A stretch of 64,000 nt of DNA from Streptomyces showdoensis (GCF_039535475.1 NZ_BAAAXG010000026.1:2418001-2482000); one strand, 5' to 3'. Positions 8,896-17,414 are shown, counted from the stretch's first letter. Translations and numbers: made by a program. Notes: a model not told the origin generated them from the letters alone.

Positions 8896-8930
8896 GGGTG
8901 GATGATCAAACGGGGTCATCATCTCCACCC
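8896..8930 (-). promoter_or_regulatory. Leader hairpin upstream of gcvH
   Basis: In the transcript sense, GGGTGGA(GA)TGAT pairs with ATCATCCACCC, an 11-bp stem with a two-base bulge. It ends about 20 bases before the start codon. It does not match the glycine riboswitch core. The role is unknown. Confidence 0.35.
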
Positions 8931-8979
8931 AGAGTCAGCGCCGGGTCACTTTCCGGGTTCCTGGCGCACTCACGTCACC

Positions 8980-9060
8980 TCAATGGATGGTGGCGGCCTT
9001 CACGTCGTCCACGAACGCGGACCAGGCGGCGGGCCCGAAGGCGAGGGTGGGCGCCGGTCC
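8980..9060 (-). pseudogene. DUF397 C-terminal remnant
   Basis: Right after the XRE stop codon, and in the same frame, the sequence reads PAPTLAFGPAAWSAFVDDVK followed by AATIH and a stop. This is the characteristic end of DUF397 proteins (F-x-P-x-A-W-x-x-F-x-x-x-V/L-K). DUF397 proteins are the usual small partners of XRE/DUF5753 regulators. The first 40 or so residues are missing, so the partner gene has been lost by deletion. Confidence 0.55.
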
Positions 9061-9903
9061 TCAGGCCGGCTGCTCCCGTTGTGCTTTCTCAAGCATGCGC
9101 ATGATGAACCTCCGTGATTCCGCGGGGGAAAGGGCCAGGTCGCGCACGTCGTCGTACCGGGCCTGCAAGTGTTCCACGTCGGCCGAGGCGTCAATCTGAG
9201 TGCCCGAGAAGCCGGTCTCCACCCAGGCCACCACTCGGGCATCGGTGAGTCGCAGGAAAGTCACGTTGGTGCTGTTCAGGGCATGCGGACCGGCGGAATG
9301 AGGCAACACTTGAAGGGTCACGTTCCGCTGATCGCTCACGGTGAGAAGGTGCTCCAACTGCTCCTGCCAGTGGGTTGGATCAGGCAACGGCGTGCGCAAC
9401 ACGGTCTCAGAGAGGATCGCGCGGAAGGTGACGGCGTCGGCCCCCTTCAGCACCTCTTGGCGCTCGAGGCGCAGCTTGATCTGGCGCTCTAGTTCCTCGC
9501 CTTCGTGGGAGCCTTGCTCCATCAACCTGCGCGCATATCGCTCGGTCTGAAGCAGGCCCGGCAGCAAGCAGACCGCGTACTCCCAGATGCTGACCGCCTC
9601 GGCCTCCAGGTCGAAGTACTGGCGGTACTCCATGCGGGTCGGAGGCCGGTCGCCCACCGCGACCTCCCATAGGGCCAGCAGCATTTCCGGCAGCTGGTAG
9701 AAGGTGTCCAGCGCCTTGACCACCTCCGGGCCGCCCAGCGTCTTACCCCGCTCCATCTTGGAGAAGAGCGTCGGGTCCCAGCCCACCGCCGCTCCCAGCG
9801 CCCTGCAGCTCAGCCGGCGTGCCAGTCTCAACTTGTGCAGCTCTTCCGCGAAGCGCTTGCGCGGATCCTGGCTGCGGCCCGTGATCACTCGTCTCGGCGG
9901 CAC
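9061..9903 (-). CDS. XRE-family regulator with DUF5753
   Basis: 280 residues. A Cro/CI helix-turn-helix lies at about residues 12-65 (FAEELHKLRLARRLSCRALG; SKMERGKTLGG). A DUF5753 ligand/partner domain follows (YFDLEAEAVSIWEYAVCLLP; LLQTERYARRL; RFRAILSE-like core; ALSPAESRRFI). The start is the GTG at 9903 with GGAGGGG six bases upstream; longer readings lack a ribosome site. Streptomyces carry many such regulators beside DUF397 or BldB-like partners. Here the partner survives only as the fragment at 8980-9060. The gene is noticeably less GC-rich than its surroundings, which fits transfer. Confidence 0.88.
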   Translation of the reverse strand: MPPRRVITGRSQDPRKRFAEELHKLRLARRLSCRALGAAVGWDPTLFSKMERGKTLGGPEVVKALDTFYQLPEMLLALWEVAVGDRPPTRMEYRQYFDLEAEAVSIWEYAVCLLPGLLQTERYARRLMEQGSHEGEELERQIKLRLERQEVLKGADAVTFRAILSETVLRTPLPDPTHWQEQLEHLLTVSDQRNVTLQVLPHSAGPHALNSTNVTFLRLTDARVVAWVETGFSGTQIDASADVEHLQARYDDVRDLALSPAESRRFIMRMLEKAQREQPA

Positions 9904-10046
9904 TACGCACCCCTCCGTGGAAGATGTGGAATTACCGGAAGGGGAGTGGGGAACCGCGACCAGGCAACCGGCCTCCCGACCCCATCCCGGGTCCATCCTC
10001 GACATGCCCCATCACGGAGGGTAGTCCACGGACAGGAGTGGTTGTC

Positions 10047-10430
10047 ATGGAATGCGGCACTTTCGTGTACGACGAAGTGGCTTGTGTGGTAGGGGAGTTC
10101 CGGGGTCGTGCCGGGCCGTACGTCATGATCCGGCCGCTCGGCGGCGGGCGCGAGTGGCAGGCCGACCCCGACCACGTACGGCTCGCCACGCAGGACGAAC
10201 GGCTGAGCGCGGGCGTGCGCGCCGTGAACGAGCGGGCGCGGGCGGCGGCCGTGGCGCTGCTGGACGTGGAGGTGCCGTCGCCGCCCGTGCCGGTGCCGGG
10301 GTGTGCGGAGTGTGACGGGCTCGCGGACCGGCGGCGGGACGCGCGGCTGCGGTACGACGGGAGCGCGGAGGCGGACGCGAACGTGCTCCTCCGCCGCCAT
10401 CTGGCGGGGGAGGAGCACGCGGAGCCGTAA
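10047..10430 (+). CDS. Conserved hypothetical protein (127 aa)
   Basis: A small soluble protein beginning MECGTFVYDEVACVVGEF, with a basic beta-rich N-terminal half (VMIRPLGGGREWQADPDHV), a helical middle (LSAGVRAVNERARAAAVAL) and CAEC in the C-terminal third. AGGAG precedes the ATG. It lies next to the XRE regulator on the opposite strand, a position often held by small conserved proteins in Streptomyces regulator pairs. I do not recognise a functional domain. Confidence 0.75.
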   Translation: MECGTFVYDEVACVVGEFRGRAGPYVMIRPLGGGREWQADPDHVRLATQDERLSAGVRAVNERARAAAVALLDVEVPSPPVPVPGCAECDGLADRRRDARLRYDGSAEADANVLLRRHLAGEEHAEP

Positions 10431-10434
10431 GGCG

Positions 10435-10914
10435 TCAGGTCCGGGTCACGGTGTACTTCGAGCGGGCGTCCGCGACCGGCTCGTAGTGGAGGGAGCCTGT
10501 GAGGCCCTCGTACGTTCCCGTGCCGCCGGTGATCACGCCGTCGAAGGCCTTCGGCTCGACGCCGTCGTGCGGGACCTCGAACAGGGTCTGCGACGTGATC
10601 TGGCCGCCGTCGTCGAAGCGGAAGGTCACCGTGCACAGCGTCCTGTCGTAGCTCGCCCCGACCAGCTCCAGGACGCAGGTGCGGTACGTGTTGCCGATTG
10701 TCTCGTCGTCCGTGTCGCGGATGACGCCCCGGCTGCCGTAGGGGACGCCCAGTTGCGGGGTGCCTCCGGCCAGGGGTGTGCCGACTCCGTCGACCACGAT
10801 CGTCGGCGGCCCGTCCACCGCGCTCGCCGGGCTCGCCGCACCCGCCGGGCTCGCCGCGCCCGCCATCAGTGCCGTCACCGTCGCGGCGACCGCCAGTCCT
10901 CGCCGTGCCACCAT
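10435..10914 (-). CDS. Secreted allene-oxide-cyclase-barrel-like protein
   Basis: A 159-residue exported protein. Signal peptide: MVARRGLAVAATVTALMAGA then an Ala-rich cleavage area. The mature part has the AOC-like barrel signatures VGVPYGSRG-type strand (LGVPYGSRGVIRDT), CTVTFRFDDGGQITSQTLFE and ITGGTGTYEGLTGSLHYEPV, seen in dirigent/AOC-barrel proteins of Streptomyces. The catalytic role is unknown. The ATG at 10914 with GAGGAGAGG upstream is preferred to one 11 codons earlier. It converges with the preceding gene, four bases from its stop. Confidence 0.75.
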   Translation of the reverse strand: MVARRGLAVAATVTALMAGAASPAGAASPASAVDGPPTIVVDGVGTPLAGGTPQLGVPYGSRGVIRDTDDETIGNTYRTCVLELVGASYDRTLCTVTFRFDDGGQITSQTLFEVPHDGVEPKAFDGVITGGTGTYEGLTGSLHYEPVADARSKYTVTRT

Positions 10915-10991
10915 GCCTCTCCTCACGCTCCGTCCCCCTCTTCGCAAGGGGACATGGGGAGCGGCGCTCTCCGCATCTCGGCTTCGGCCTT

Positions 10992-11453
10992 TCAGCCGGT
11001 GGTACCCGCCAGCTCCGCGTTCGCGCGCTCCGTGACCAGGTGGAGGACGCGGCCCGCGACTTCCAGGTCCTCGGCCGGGATGCCGGCGTAGAGGCGGGCG
11101 GAGATCTCGGCGGTCTCCGTGCTCGTGGTGTCGAGGAGGTCCTGACCGGCGGGGCTGAGGCGCAGGCGCGCCGGGTCGGCCGGGTCCGGCTCCAGGAGCT
11201 TCGCCGCGGTCAGTCCGTCGACGACCTCCCGTACGGCCGGCTCCTCGGTCTTCAACGAGTTGATGACGTCGGCCACGAGCCGGTCGGGGGTGACGGAGCC
11301 GCCCGCGAGGGTGACGGCCTTGAGCGTCACGCTCTCGTGGAAGGCCAGCCCGTGGCGGGTCAGGACGCTCTCCAGGACGGCGCGGGAGGCGTAGTGGGCG
11401 AGGGCGATGACGCGGCCGTTGGCGGTGGGTGCGGCGGGGGCGTTCGTGGTCAT
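10992..11453 (-). CDS. MarR-like winged-helix protein
   Basis: 153 residues with a winged-helix layout: an N-terminal helix (ALAHYASRAVLESVLTRHGL), a DNA-binding helix region (PDRLVADVINSLKTEEPAVR), a wing-like turn (LLEPDPADPARLRLSPAGQ) and a C-terminal dimer helix. The start overlaps the stop of the upstream MarR regulator by four bases, so both are made from one transcript. It is probably a diverged partner regulator; it lacks the best-conserved MarR wing residues. Confidence 0.7.
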   Translation of the reverse strand: MTTNAPAAPTANGRVIALAHYASRAVLESVLTRHGLAFHESVTLKAVTLAGGSVTPDRLVADVINSLKTEEPAVREVVDGLTAAKLLEPDPADPARLRLSPAGQDLLDTTSTETAEISARLYAGIPAEDLEVAGRVLHLVTERANAELAGTTG

Positions 11454-11938
11454 GACTGTTCCTTCTCTTCGGCGTCGTGGACGTGCGGATCGAGAGGTAC
11501 GTCGAGCAGGGTGGCGAGCTCTGCGGTGAACTGCTCGGCTCGCGGGCCGTGCTGCCCCCCGAGCGGCTCCAGGAGCTGGTCGAGCAGCCCCTGGATCACC
11601 GTGATCGCGCGCCGGGTGACCTCGCGCCCCTGCGCGGTGAGCTCCAGGCGCATCGCGCGGGGATCGGCCGGGTCCCGGGTGCGGGCGAGCTGCCCGCCCG
11701 ACTCCAGGGTGCGGACCAGCTTCGAGACGTACAGCGCCTCAAGGCCGGTGTGGTCGGCGAGTTCGCGCTGGCTGGGGCGCTGTCCGGAGCGCCCCATGCC
11801 GTAGAGCGAGGCCATCACCGCGTACTGCGCGTGGGTCATCCCCAGGGGGGTGAGCGCGCGGTCGACGGCCACCCGCCATTTCATGGAGAGGCGCCAGACC
11901 AGGAATCCGGCGGTGGCGCCCTCGGCTGCTGAACTCAT
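11450..11938 (-). CDS. MarR-family transcriptional regulator
   Basis: 162 residues with a full MarR fold: YAVMASLYGMGRSGQRPSQR and ELADHTGLEALYVSKLVRTL as the recognition part, and ARTRDPADPRAMRLELTAQG as the wing (D-x-R-D motif). MarR proteins usually repress their own operon and respond to small molecules. There is no Shine-Dalgarno before the ATG; TACGGT seven bases upstream suggests a leaderless transcript. A repeated sequence at 11949-11978 is the likely self-operator. Confidence 0.88.
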   Translation of the reverse strand: MSSAAEGATAGFLVWRLSMKWRVAVDRALTPLGMTHAQYAVMASLYGMGRSGQRPSQRELADHTGLEALYVSKLVRTLESGGQLARTRDPADPRAMRLELTAQGREVTRRAITVIQGLLDQLLEPLGGQHGPRAEQFTAELATLLDVPLDPHVHDAEEKEQS

Positions 11939-11948
11939 GCCGAATACC

Positions 11949-11978
11949 GTACATGGCTACTATGTACATGGCTACTAT
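11949..11978. promoter_or_regulatory. Operator-like direct and inverted repeat before the marR pair
   Basis: ACATGGCTACTAT occurs twice (11951-11963 and 11966-11978). It is combined with GTACAT - 7 nt - ATGTAC (11949-11967). The repeats directly precede and overlap the likely -10 of the MarR gene, as expected for autoregulation. Confidence 0.6.
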
Positions 11979-11993
11979 TTTCGGGTCGGCGGC

Positions 11994-12644
11994 TCACTTC
12001 CGCCAGAACAGGTGGTGCACCACCCCGCTCACGCTCGGCACCACCTCCAGGTGAAAGCGGTCCCGCAGCTCGTCCGGCGACTCCCACAGGCGGATCCCCG
12101 AGCCGAGCTCCACCGGCGCGACCGCGATGTGCATCGCGTCGACCAGGTCCGCGTCCAGGAACTCCCGCACCGTGCTCACCCCGCCGCCGAGCCGTACGTC
12201 CTTGCCGTCGGCGGCCTTGCGGGCCTGGTCGAGGATGTCGGCCGGGTCGCCGCCGACGAAGTGGAACGTCGTGTCGGAGAGGGTGATCGAGGGGCGCTCG
12301 TGGTGGGTCATCACGAACACCGGGGTGCGGAACGGGGGCTCGTCACCCCACCAGCCCTGCCACTCGTGGTCCTGCCACGGCCCGCGCTGGGGGCCGAACT
12401 TGTTGCGGCCCATGATCTCGGCACCGATGTTCCGCGCGAAGTCCCGGGTGAAGTAGTCGTCGAGGCCCCGGCTCCCGCCCGCGTCCGTCCGCATCGGCCA
12501 GCTCGCGGTGGCCCCCGCCCACGCGAACAGGCGCTCCGCGTGCGGGAGGCCGAACGGGGACTCCAGGCTCTGGAGCTGGTCCGGTCCCGCCCCGATCCCG
12601 TCCCTCGACACGTTGAAGTTCATGACTCTCAGCAGCTGGCCCAT
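11994..12644 (-). CDS. Dihydrofolate reductase-family (RibD C-terminal-like) protein
   Basis: About 216 residues. It has the pattern of the DHFR/RibD-C family: MNFNVSRDGIGAG at the N-terminus, GAEIMGRNKFG, PVFVMTHHERPSITLSDTTF, and the NADPH-binding GGGVSTVREFLDADLVD. The family reduces folate- or pteridine-like substrates with NADPH; most such paralogues have no proven substrate. The start is uncertain: the ATG at 12644 or one seven codons later. It lies upstream of, and codirectional with, the MarR pair. Confidence 0.8.
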   Translation of the reverse strand: MGQLLRVMNFNVSRDGIGAGPDQLQSLESPFGLPHAERLFAWAGATASWPMRTDAGGSRGLDDYFTRDFARNIGAEIMGRNKFGPQRGPWQDHEWQGWWGDEPPFRTPVFVMTHHERPSITLSDTTFHFVGGDPADILDQARKAADGKDVRLGGGVSTVREFLDADLVDAMHIAVAPVELGSGIRLWESPDELRDRFHLEVVPSVSGVVHHLFWRK

Positions 12645-12762
12645 GGGTCCGCGCCCGCCTCTCCTCGTCGGTCCTGTCGCATCCTGGTGCGGGGAAGTGC
12701 CCCACACCAGGACGTCGAACGGGGCGTGTCGGAATCGACAGGCCGACGGGTGCGGCCGGCCG

Positions 12763-13461
12763 CTACGAGCCGGGCGGCAGGAACTGGCGGGTCAGGGCGA
12801 AGGCGGCCGTCGCGGTGGAGAGGAGCGTGTTGATCCGGCCGAGGACGCGGGCCGTCCGGTCCTGGTCCTGGCCCTCGACGGCCGAGGCGAGGTCGTCGGC
12901 GTACTCCCGCGCGCGGACCGCCTCGTCGGGCGTCGCGGTGTCCGCGTCCGCGCGCAGGGCGTGGATCAGCTGCTGGTGGGAGATCTGGGCCCCCGCGTTG
13001 GTCTGGTTCCCGTAGCCGCCGTGGGCGACCGACTGCCGGCTGTTGACGTTCGCCACGATGAAGCCGCCCGAACCCGAAGAGATGTTCACGCCCTCGCCCC
13101 CCGTCCAGATGAACTTGCTCCGGTATTCGGCCCAGCCCTTGCGCGTCACGCTGTAGCTGCCGAAACTCCAGCCCCTGACCTTGATCAGCTTGTGCTTGAG
13201 GGGCTCGTTCAGGATGAGCAGGACGTCCGCCCGGTTCCACTCCTGCTCGATGAAGTAGGACCGCATCGACACGCTCGGCCCCGGGTTCGTGGCCCTCCGG
13301 CAGATCGCGCGGAACGCCTGCCCCTGGTACGTCTCCAGCTGACCCGGGGCGAGCGACGGCTCCGGCAGCTTCCAGCGGTGCACCAGCCCGCGGATCCATG
13401 CGAACAGTGCGTAGATCGCCGAGCAGGCCAGGGCGATCACGACCACGGCCTCGATCGTCAC
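12763..13461 (-). CDS. Single-pass membrane protein of unknown function
   Basis: 232 residues: an N-terminal membrane helix (IEAVVVIALACSAIYALFAW) and a soluble domain with FIWTGGEGVNISSGSGGFIV followed by Asn/Ser/Gly-rich residues (NVNSRQSVAHGGYGNQTNAG). The GTG at 13461 is chosen because GGGGGAGG lies nine bases upstream; an ATG three codons earlier abuts that site. The soluble part looks like a small compact domain with a helical C-terminus (EYADDLASAVEGQDQDRTAR). I do not recognise the family. Confidence 0.65.
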   Translation of the reverse strand: MTIEAVVVIALACSAIYALFAWIRGLVHRWKLPEPSLAPGQLETYQGQAFRAICRRATNPGPSVSMRSYFIEQEWNRADVLLILNEPLKHKLIKVRGWSFGSYSVTRKGWAEYRSKFIWTGGEGVNISSGSGGFIVANVNSRQSVAHGGYGNQTNAGAQISHQQLIHALRADADTATPDEAVRAREYADDLASAVEGQDQDRTARVLGRINTLLSTATAAFALTRQFLPPGS

Positions 13462-13487
13462 ACCTGTCATCCTCCCCCGAGCAGACG

Positions 13488-15815
13488 TCAAGTGAGGGCA
13501 TGGTAGAGGGAGTTGCTCTCCGACGGGTCTTGTTTCGGCACGGCTGTCCCGCGCGCCGCCCGGGTCCTGGCCGTCGTCCACGCCACCCACAGCGCCAGCA
13601 GCACCGCCGCCGCCCCGCCCACGCCCAGCCCGGCGCGCAGGCCCGGCGGCCGGAAGGAACAGGTCACCGAGGTCCGGCCGTCGGCGGGGGTCGCGACCAG
13701 GCCGCCGTACGCGTCGGCCGGGCGGTCCTCGCAGTGCCAGCCCGCGATGCGGGGGGCGGCGAGGACGACGGTGCCGCGGGTGCCGGGGGGCAGGGTGGCG
13801 CGGAAGCCGGTGGAGGTGACGGTGATCGTGGTGGGGGCGGTGGAGCGGAGTGCGGCGACGGCCGTCCGCAGCCGGGTGTGGTCCAGGCAGGCCAGCTCGC
13901 CGCGGTGGCCGCGGCCGGTGAGGACCGGGGCGGAGGGGCGCGCGGGGGTGCCCAGGGAGGTCAGGGCGGCCCGCCACTTGAGGAGCTGTCCGCGCAGCTT
14001 GACCGTGCGGTCGCCGAGCCGGGCGGTGCCGGTGAAGTCGGGCGCCCACAGGAAGGTCTCGGTGCCGGGGCGGCAGGCGCCGCCGGGGCCCGGGGGCTCG
14101 TAGACGCGGGCGCCCAGGAGGCGTTCCTGGTTGCGGAAGGGTGAGGGGCCGTAGACGGGCGGCGGGCCCGGGGGCCGCACCGTGACGAGGGGCGCGGCCG
14201 GCCCCGTACGGACCACGGCGCCGTCCCGCCACCGGGCGCCGACGGCGAACAGGGCGTCGGTCACCGGGTTGTCGAGGCTCTGGAGGTTGCGCCCCCGCGA
14301 GGTCCAGCCGCCGCCGAGGGCCGCCAGGGTGCGGGTCAGCACGTCCGGGGTGAGGCTGCTGTAGTAGGCGGCACCCTGCCCGCCGAGCAGCATCGGCTCG
14401 TTGCCGGTGACCTGGGGGCGGCCGGAGTCGGTGCGGTACGCGGGCCAGCCGTCGGCCTCGGCGAGCGCGGCGGCCCGGCGGGTGTCGGCGGCGCTCCAGG
14501 CCGGGTAGTCGTCGAGCCGGGCGAGACGTTCCTTGTCGCCCCAGGCCGTCGTGGCGGCGGCCTGGGCGACGAGGACGGCGGCCAGGACGAGGAGGGCGGG
14601 CCGCCCGCGCCGCACCAGGAAGGGGGCGGCGAGGCCGGCCGCGAACAGGGCCCAGCCCACGCCGGTCGCCTGCGCGCTGCCCACGGCGGGCAGGGCGAGG
14701 AGGAGGATCAGGGCGGTGCCGCCGAGCAGCGCCCGCCGCTCCGGGAGGCCGTCGGCGACGGCCTGCCAGGCGGCGAGCACCAGGACGCCGGTCAGGACGA
14801 AGGTCTGGCGGTACGGGCTGCCGTTCGGGGTGGCGAAGACGTGCCACACCAGGTGCGTCGGGCCCCACTGGAAGGAGAGCGCGACCGCCGCGGCCAGCAG
14901 GGGCCACCGCCAGGCCGGGCCTTCGCGGCGGAAGAGCAGGGCGGCGGCGAGGACCGGGACGACGGTGAAGACGAAGAGGGCCGGGGTGGAGAAGCCGTAG
15001 GTGGCGGGCATCAGGCGGGCGGCCAGGTCCGCCCCGTCGGCCGCCGCGAAGTCACGGACGACGCCCGGATGGGCGTGCCGGGTGCCGAGGAAGACCGGCA
15101 GCAGCAGGGGCGCGCTGAGGCCGACGCCGAGCAGGACCGTGACCGCGCCCCGCAGCAGGGTCCGCCAGTGCGGGGCCGTGACGAGGAGCACGAGGGCGGC
15201 GCCGAGGGTCGCCATGTAGGCGGTGTAGAAGTTCGCGGTCCAGCAGACCGCCACGACGAGCGTCCCGAGCAGGGGCCGGCGCCCCTCCCGTACCCACACC
15301 CCCACCAGGCACAGCAGCGGGAAGGCGATCAGGCCGTCCATCCACATCGGGTTGTAGACGGCTTCCAGGAGCGCCCAGCCGCACAGCCCGTACGCGGCGC
15401 CCAGCAGGCCAGCCGCCCACCAGACGCCGGGGCGGATCCGCAGCAGCGCCCAGGCCATCGCCGCCGCGGCGGCCGCCGTCTTCAGGACGGTGATCGCGTA
15501 CAGCGCGTAGGCGAGGTCCGCGCGCGGGAAGAGGGCGACGAGCGGGGCGAAGGGGCTGGTCAGATAGGTGCCGAGGTCGGGCAGGAAGCTGCTGCCCCAG
15601 CCGGACCGCCAGTTCAGCAGGAGCCCGCCGTCGGCCCGGCCGTGCAGCAGGTCCCACAGGTGCGCGTGGAACGGCAGGAACTGGTTGGCCAGGTCGTTGA
15701 CGCCGCGCCGGTGCCGGCCGAAGGGGAAGGTGCTCGCGACCGCGTCCCCCGCGCACACGGCGAGCACGGTGAGCAGGGCGGCGAGCCCGGCGGCACGCGG
15801 AATGCGGATCTTCAT
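13488..15815 (-). CDS. YfhO-family membrane protein
   Basis: 775 residues with about twelve membrane segments through residue 420, a soluble extracytoplasmic domain of some 330 residues, and a final helix (GLGVGGAAAVLLALWVAWTT). It has the YfhO hallmarks: an early FPFGRHRRGVNDLANQF-type loop, NPMWMDGLIAFPLLCL and SFQWGPTHLVWHVFATPNGS. YfhO proteins are GT-C-like and help move sugars to lipoteichoic acid or other envelope polymers. The gene is divergent from a GT2/GtrA pair, which supports a role in polyprenyl-phosphate-linked glycosylation. Confidence 0.88.
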   Translation of the reverse strand: MKIRIPRAAGLAALLTVLAVCAGDAVASTFPFGRHRRGVNDLANQFLPFHAHLWDLLHGRADGGLLLNWRSGWGSSFLPDLGTYLTSPFAPLVALFPRADLAYALYAITVLKTAAAAAAMAWALLRIRPGVWWAAGLLGAAYGLCGWALLEAVYNPMWMDGLIAFPLLCLVGVWVREGRRPLLGTLVVAVCWTANFYTAYMATLGAALVLLVTAPHWRTLLRGAVTVLLGVGLSAPLLLPVFLGTRHAHPGVVRDFAAADGADLAARLMPATYGFSTPALFVFTVVPVLAAALLFRREGPAWRWPLLAAAVALSFQWGPTHLVWHVFATPNGSPYRQTFVLTGVLVLAAWQAVADGLPERRALLGGTALILLLALPAVGSAQATGVGWALFAAGLAAPFLVRRGRPALLVLAAVLVAQAAATTAWGDKERLARLDDYPAWSAADTRRAAALAEADGWPAYRTDSGRPQVTGNEPMLLGGQGAAYYSSLTPDVLTRTLAALGGGWTSRGRNLQSLDNPVTDALFAVGARWRDGAVVRTGPAAPLVTVRPPGPPPVYGPSPFRNQERLLGARVYEPPGPGGACRPGTETFLWAPDFTGTARLGDRTVKLRGQLLKWRAALTSLGTPARPSAPVLTGRGHRGELACLDHTRLRTAVAALRSTAPTTITVTSTGFRATLPPGTRGTVVLAAPRIAGWHCEDRPADAYGGLVATPADGRTSVTCSFRPPGLRAGLGVGGAAAVLLALWVAWTTARTRAARGTAVPKQDPSESNSLYHALT

Positions 15816-15942
15816 CGTGTTCCGAATATGGCAGCGGGAAGAGGCGTGAAGGGGTGAAATCGGGGGAGGGCGAGGTCAGTTCATTCAATGGTCGCCTCCC
15901 CGTCACCGCTCGAATCCGGCGCCGACATCCGCACCCGTTGTC

Positions 15943-16914
15943 GTGGCGTGCGTGCTGCTCTCGATCGTGGTCCCGTGCTTCAACGAAGAAGAGATCATCG
16001 GTCGCTTCCACGACCATGTGACGAAGGAACTCTCCGGTTTCGACGGAGAATTCGAGATCGTCTACGTGGACGACGGAAGCCATGACCGTACGCTGCCGCT
16101 CCTGGAGGGGATCGCCGCGCGCGACCCCCGGGCGCGCTACGTCTCCTTCAGCCGCAACTTCGGCAAGGAGGCCGCGATGCTGGCCGGCCTCCAGCACGCG
16201 GGCGGTGACGCCGTCGTCATCATGGACGCCGACCTCCAGCACCCGCCGGAGCTCGTGCACCGCATGGTGGCGCTGCACGCCGAGGGGTACGACCAGGTCA
16301 TCGCCCGCCGCACCCGCACCGGCGACCGGGTCACCCGCACGCTGACCGCCCGCGCCTACTACTGGGCGATCAACCGGCTGGTGGACGTCGAGCTTGTCGA
16401 CGGCGTCGGCGACTTCCGGCTGCTTTCCCGCCGTACGGTCGACTCGATTCTGGAACTGACCGAATACAACCGATTCTCCAAGGGGATCTTCGCCTGGGTC
16501 GGATTCCGGACGACGACCTTCGCGTACGAGAATGCGGTACGGGAGGACGGGCGTTCGAAATGGACGTTCGGAAAGCTGCTCAACTACGGACTGGACGGCC
16601 TTCTCTCCTTCAACAACAAGCCGCTGCGGGCCGCCGTCTATCTCGGAATGGCGCTGGTCTCGGTGGCTTTCGCGTACGCGGCCTGGATCGTCGGTGTCGC
16701 CCTGGTGAACGGGGTGGAGACCCCCGGCTATGTCACCCTGCTCGTCACGGTCACGGCGCTCGCCGGCGTGCAGATGGTGATGCTGGGGCTCGTCGGCGAG
16801 TACGTCGGACGCATCTACTACGAGGTCAAGCGCCGCCCGCACTTCCTGGTGAAGGCCACCAACGCGGCCGTCCCCGCCCAGCGCGCCCGCGACAAGGAGC
16901 TCCTGCGCCGATGA
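15943..16914 (+). CDS. GT2 glycosyltransferase (polyprenyl-phosphate sugar synthase type)
   Basis: 323 residues. The GT-A part has LSIVVPCFNEEEIIGRFHDH, VDDGSHDRT, FSRNFGKEAAMLAGLQHAGG and the metal-binding DADLQHPPE. Two C-terminal membrane helices follow (residues about 233-255 and 265-290), as in GtrB/DPM1-like enzymes that put a sugar on undecaprenyl phosphate at the cytoplasmic face. The GTG at 15943 has no clear ribosome site, so the start is uncertain; GTG at 15952 is also possible. The stop overlaps the following gtrA-like start (ATGA). Confidence 0.88.
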   Translation: MACVLLSIVVPCFNEEEIIGRFHDHVTKELSGFDGEFEIVYVDDGSHDRTLPLLEGIAARDPRARYVSFSRNFGKEAAMLAGLQHAGGDAVVIMDADLQHPPELVHRMVALHAEGYDQVIARRTRTGDRVTRTLTARAYYWAINRLVDVELVDGVGDFRLLSRRTVDSILELTEYNRFSKGIFAWVGFRTTTFAYENAVREDGRSKWTFGKLLNYGLDGLLSFNNKPLRAAVYLGMALVSVAFAYAAWIVGVALVNGVETPGYVTLLVTVTALAGVQMVMLGLVGEYVGRIYYEVKRRPHFLVKATNAAVPAQRARDKELLRR

Positions 16915-17414
16915 CGACGCCGATGACGACGCCGCCGACGCCGCCGACGACGCCGCCGACGACGGCCACGACCCGGCCGACGCCGCCGGCGGCCCGCACC
17001 GCCGTCACCTGGCAGGTGGTGCGCTTCGCCCTGGTCGGGGCCGTCAACACCGGCACGTACTACGGCCTCTACCTGCTGTTCGGGCTCCGGCTCCCGTACA
17101 TCGCCGCCCATGTCCTGGCCTTCGCGCTCTCCATGGTCGGCTCCTTCTTCCTCACCTCGTACTTCACCTACCGCACCCGCCCGACCTGGCGGAAGTTCCT
17201 CCTCTTCCCCCTCACCAACGCCGCCAACTTCGTCATCACGACCGTCGGCGTCTACGTCCTGGTCGACCTCCTCTCGGTCGACAGCACCTACGCCCCCCTG
17301 ATCGCCGCGGCGGCCGCGATCCCGGTCACCTTCCTGCTCTCCCGGACGATCATGCTGGGACCCGACACCACCCGAACACGTGAGTCGTTGACCGAAACAG
17401 TCGCTTCCAAGTAG
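16911..17414 (+). CDS. GtrA-family membrane protein
   Basis: 167 residues. A low-complexity Met/Thr/Pro leader (MTTPMTTPPTPPTTPPTTAT) is followed by the four-helix GtrA core beginning VVRFALVGAVNTGTYYGLYL and containing FFLTSYFTYRTRPTWRKFLL. GtrA proteins are proposed flippases or partners for polyprenyl-phosphate-linked sugars made by a GT2 enzyme such as the gene it overlaps by four bases. Confidence 0.88.
   Translation: MTTPMTTPPTPPTTPPTTATTRPTPPAARTAVTWQVVRFALVGAVNTGTYYGLYLLFGLRLPYIAAHVLAFALSMVGSFFLTSYFTYRTRPTWRKFLLFPLTNAANFVITTVGVYVLVDLLSVDSTYAPLIAAAAAIPVTFLLSRTIMLGPDTTRTRESLTETVASK

Noticed and set aside
8874..8990. Glycine riboswitch before gcvH
   Set aside because: The conserved glycine-aptamer cores are not present; only a simple bulged hairpin is seen.
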